Source of the DNA: Bacteroidetes bacterium 43-16
GTDB taxonomy: Bacteria > Bacteroidota > Bacteroidia > Chitinophagales > Chitinophagaceae
Assembly: GCA_001897525.1 (NCBI GenBank)
Contig: MKTB01000003.1
Span: 460,961 to 524,960 of the forward strand
Length of the DNA: 64,000 nucleotides
Direction of reading: 5' to 3'
This document shows positions 61,311-64,000 of this stretch, one piece after another. Under the pieces are notes generated by a model. It saw nothing but the letters and a program-made list of their open reading frames with translations, was not told the DNA's origin and ran no database searches. Position numbers and translations under genes: made by a program. Position 1 is the first letter of the stretch; the number at the start of each line of letters is the position of its first letter.

Positions 61311-62957
61311 TTATTTTTTAATAACAGACTTAATATTTACCATTTTACCGGCTATGGACGTTTTAAGGAAATAGGTGCCGGGAATGATATGATTGAGCCC
61401 ACCCATTTGTACTGTATAAGTTCCTTTTTCGGCTTTGGTTTCCTGTTGCTCCACTACGCGACCTGTAATGTCCAGTAAATCCAGGCGTACCGTACCGGCT
61501 TCTTTAAGGTTAACAGAAGTGTTGAGCACATCAGAAAAAGGATTTGGATAGATTTTAGATGAACTCAGGTCCAGCTTCTTTTCTTCTTTAAATACCGTCA
61601 AACCTCTTAAATGATAGGCATGGTGTAAGATATCACTACTAACTGAGTTATCATAATCATAATACACGGTGTACACATGCCTGTTGGCCGTATGATCCGC
61701 ATCACCTTTACTGAAGGCAATACCCGATTTGGAAACATTTGTATAAGGGCTGGCGGTGGCTGCATTCGGCATTTGCAGGTAATCCGCATCGCTGATCAGG
61801 CCGGTACCATCCGGGGTCATGATCAGACCAATGTAGGCATTACGGGTCATATTATTTGTGTTATACCAGCCTACAGTAATTTCATCTTCCTGAGAACCTC
61901 TTGAGCCATAGTTAAGGCTTGGGCTATAAACATTATATTGGCCATATATAGAAGCATTGCCCAGCACACCGGTATTAACACTTACCGTGGTGGGTGGTGT
62001 TGCAGAATTGTTCTCAATTAAGCGGACAAATACTTCTAATGCATTTTGATCGGTATAAGTGTAGGCCCAGCTTTTTGAATCATCTTCATCCTTACTGTCA
62101 ATGACCAGGTTAGCGTTCAGGGGACTACTCAATAAATTGACATCTTCAACAGAAGGAGTAACATTCGTAGTGCTAAGATCCATCAGGTCATCAAATGCCA
62201 TGACGGACTTGGTAATAGCCATCCCCGCTGCATTGTAATGCACATAATGCAGGTAATAATCCGGGCTCGTGGTACGGGACAATGCGATATCGGGAATTGA
62301 GGCTCCGCCGGTACCAGTCATATTCATAATATTGCCCCAGTTACCGTATTCACAACCGATTGTTTGAAGGCCGCCGGCAATCGGGTTATCCCATACAATA
62401 GCTACCCTGGATAAATCCTTGCTATCACTGTCCATACGGATCCGGTGATCAAAAAAGGCCAGGGTCTGGTTGGTGAGGTCAATAGTAGAGTTATACACTA
62501 CCGGATCAGTATTTGATGGGACGATATCAAAGATATCCACTTTAAAGCCGGCCCATTGGTAGGCCACCAATACCTGTATCGTACCTGTATTATCATTGTA
62601 CACTGCACCTACCTGTAAGAATGAAGCGTCCTGGTAGTTAGGATTACCCTGTAAGCCGGTGAGATTGCCTTTGTACACTACACTGGTAGGGTCCCCGGGT
62701 TTGGTAAATTGCACCGTTACTTCCCCGAATCCGAATCCGAAAGCTGCCAGGTAAACATCCACTTCTCCCCAATCAGGATTATTGGTTATCCTGTCATTAA
62801 ATGAAAAGCAGGAAATATCTCCCGAGTAATTTTCATGCCAGTTATTAAATACTTGCTCGTGGGCAACCGGAGGCACAAAGATTTGGGCATGTGCCAGGTA
62901 GGTTCCGGACAGGGATAATACAGCCAAAGCCGTATGCTTAAATAGTTTTGAAATCAT
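61311..62957 (-). CDS. T9SS type A cargo protein, unknown function
   Basis: A 548-residue secreted protein with signal peptide MISKLFKHTALAVLSLSGTYLAHA. The body (about 25-465) consists of beta strands with GxxxV patterns suggestive of a repeat or beta-propeller fold (VDVYLAAFGFGFGEVTVQF; LQVGAVYNDNTGTIQVLVAYQW). Residues about 470-548 form the type A sorting domain (KIYPNPFSDVLNTSVNLKEA ... GTYFLKTS). No active-site motif is recognised. It precedes the tRNA-like fragment and terminator; its promoter should lie in 62958-63377. Confidence 0.85.
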   Translation of the reverse strand: MISKLFKHTALAVLSLSGTYLAHAQIFVPPVAHEQVFNNWHENYSGDISCFSFNDRITNNPDWGEVDVYLAAFGFGFGEVTVQFTKPGDPTSVVYKGNLTGLQGNPNYQDASFLQVGAVYNDNTGTIQVLVAYQWAGFKVDIFDIVPSNTDPVVYNSTIDLTNQTLAFFDHRIRMDSDSKDLSRVAIVWDNPIAGGLQTIGCEYGNWGNIMNMTGTGGASIPDIALSRTTSPDYYLHYVHYNAAGMAITKSVMAFDDLMDLSTTNVTPSVEDVNLLSSPLNANLVIDSKDEDDSKSWAYTYTDQNALEVFVRLIENNSATPPTTVSVNTGVLGNASIYGQYNVYSPSLNYGSRGSQEDEITVGWYNTNNMTRNAYIGLIMTPDGTGLISDADYLQMPNAATASPYTNVSKSGIAFSKGDADHTANRHVYTVYYDYDNSVSSDILHHAYHLRGLTVFKEEKKLDLSSSKIYPNPFSDVLNTSVNLKEAGTVRLDLLDITGRVVEQQETKAEKGTYTVQMGGLNHIIPGTYFLKTSIAGKMVNIKSVIKK

Positions 62958-63377
62958 AACAAAGAATGTTTTTAGATGAAGCTACAATTTAGTAAAATAT
63001 ATCTAAATAGTCAATGTATTTCAGCTTTAAATTTAATAGAAAACAGATAAGGTAAATTAAAATGATAGTTTTTTGACTTTGTCTATTAAGCTTCTGTTCC
63101 TTTTATACATAAGAGTAGCTTATGGCTGCATTTGATGAAGGATTCCGGAGAAGAACTATCACTTAAGCAGGTCGTATTTTTAAAAGAAAAAACGGTCTTG
63201 TAGGGGTAAAATTTTATCTTAGCTTTCAAGTACCTTAGAATTACAGACCTGATTTTTTAATGATTGGAAATCGAAATGATCTTGTAGGAAGTAATTCCTT
63301 TTATTAAACAAAAACTAAAATTCAGCCCCTGCATTAACCCTAAAAATGTGCGGACTATGGATATTAAACCTGATTAA
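62958..63377. other. AT-rich divergent intergenic region
   Basis: A 420-bp region between the leftward T9SS gene and the rightward outer-membrane protein gene. It must contain both promoters. No strong consensus element, repeat or RNA was recognised. Confidence 0.5.
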
Positions 63378-63986
63378 ATGAAAACATTATCCCTTATAGC
63401 TTCATTCTTTTTCTGTGCCATTTATGCTACCGGACAATTAAAACATTCTTTCGCACTGGATTATAATATTTATGGGAATGTATTTTCATCGCCATACAAT
63501 AGCTTCTTTTCTAAAGAGAATTACCGTTTTTTTTGGCCGCAATTAAATTATACCCTTAAAAAAGGGAAACAAAGTATCGGTCTGTCTGCATTAATTTATG
63601 GGAAAGAATTATACTACTACAGTGAATTGAAAGAAGGGGATTTACATAGATATGAAAACACCAGTTTTAATGCTGTATATGGATATGAAATATGGAAAAA
63701 GAAAAACTTTTCTATAGACCTGAATGCAGGATTGAATTATGGCAGATATGCGCATAGTCATATCGTGAGTAAACCTGATCCCTATGAATATATTCTTGAT
63801 GGAGGGAAAGAGTGGGCAGTTGGAGGTACAATTGGTGCAAATCCTCGTTTAAAAATATGGAAAGGTTTTTTTGTCAATGGTAATTTCAGATATACCTTAA
63901 ACCCTTTCACTAATTATCCAAGACATTCAAACACATTTTATGTTGGCATTGGCTTAGGCTACGAATTTTCCAGGAATAGAAATTAA
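63378..63986 (+). CDS. Predicted outer-membrane beta-barrel protein
   Basis: A 202-residue protein with a signal peptide (MKTLSLIASFFFCAIYATG). The mature part is a chain of aromatic-rich strands (LKHSFALDYNIYGNVF; TSFNAVYGYEIWKKKNFSIDL; GKEWAVGGTIGANPRLKIW) and ends NTFYVGIGLGYEFSRNRN, a barrel-type C-terminal strand. This fits a small Bacteroidota outer-membrane barrel of about 8 strands. It is complete within the window. Function unknown. Confidence 0.65.
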   Translation: MKTLSLIASFFFCAIYATGQLKHSFALDYNIYGNVFSSPYNSFFSKENYRFFWPQLNYTLKKGKQSIGLSALIYGKELYYYSELKEGDLHRYENTSFNAVYGYEIWKKKNFSIDLNAGLNYGRYAHSHIVSKPDPYEYILDGGKEWAVGGTIGANPRLKIWKGFFVNGNFRYTLNPFTNYPRHSNTFYVGIGLGYEFSRNRN

Positions 63987-64000
63987 AAACCACTTCCATA

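Overview
The window looks like a chromosomal stretch from a member of the Bacteroidota, probably Chitinophagia or Sphingobacteriia; this is inferred from gene content, with no database search. The supporting signs are a SusC/SusD pair, type IX secretion (T9SS) cargo with type A and type B C-terminal sorting domains, an alternative complex III (ACIII) operon joined to cytochrome c oxidase genes, and promoters of the Bacteroidota form TTTG-N19-TAnnTTTG. The DNA is moderately AT-rich and its intergenic regions are strongly AT-rich.

Layout. 1-2.3 kb: the start of an ACMSD-like decarboxylase gene running off the left edge, then an outer-membrane protein gene coupled to a serine hydrolase gene. 2.4-7.6 kb: the rimP-nusA-infB translation/transcription operon (minus strand) with a consensus promoter, a GC-rich leader hairpin and a terminator. 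7.7-8.7 kb: two BON-domain stress-type proteins. 8.8-13.8 kb: an isolated susC-susD nutrient-uptake pair. 13.8-21.9 kb: a secreted T9SS trypsin-like protease, a pseudouridine synthase, a metallophosphoesterase-glycosyltransferase pair, an M1 aminopeptidase, a Crp-family regulator and a small lipoprotein. 22.3-34.4 kb: actA-B-C-D-E-F followed by coxB and coxA, a quinol-to-oxygen branch in which quinol electrons pass through the ACIII haems to an aa3-type oxidase. No coxC, coxD or haem A synthase gene follows.

34.4-37.3 kb is gene-poor: one glycosyltransferase, long AT-rich spacers and three copies of a hairpin-bearing repeat. 37.3-43.2 kb has the marks of a replication-origin region. It holds mnmG, four parS-like palindromes in the mnmG/arginase-family intergenic region, a fifth inside mnmG, then an agmatinase-family gene, a membrane protein gene and a class III PHA synthase gene. 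A 720-bp AT-rich region with two perfect and several near-perfect DnaA boxes and a sixth CACGTG palindrome lies next to them. No gene for DnaA, ParA or ParB lies in the window.

43.2-64 kb: a two-domain peptide-type ABC ATPase, a methyltransferase, an outer-membrane protein, rpsA (TTG start with an unusually strong Shine-Dalgarno sequence), a SUKH-family protein, a second serine hydrolase, an M3 peptidase, three large T9SS cargo proteins and a final outer-membrane protein. No rRNA, intact tRNA, CRISPR array, insertion sequence or prophage was recognised. The items that most deserve follow-up are the oriC/parS region, the dispersed palindromic repeat, the six-haem ActA, and the leader or start signals of rpsA and rimP.
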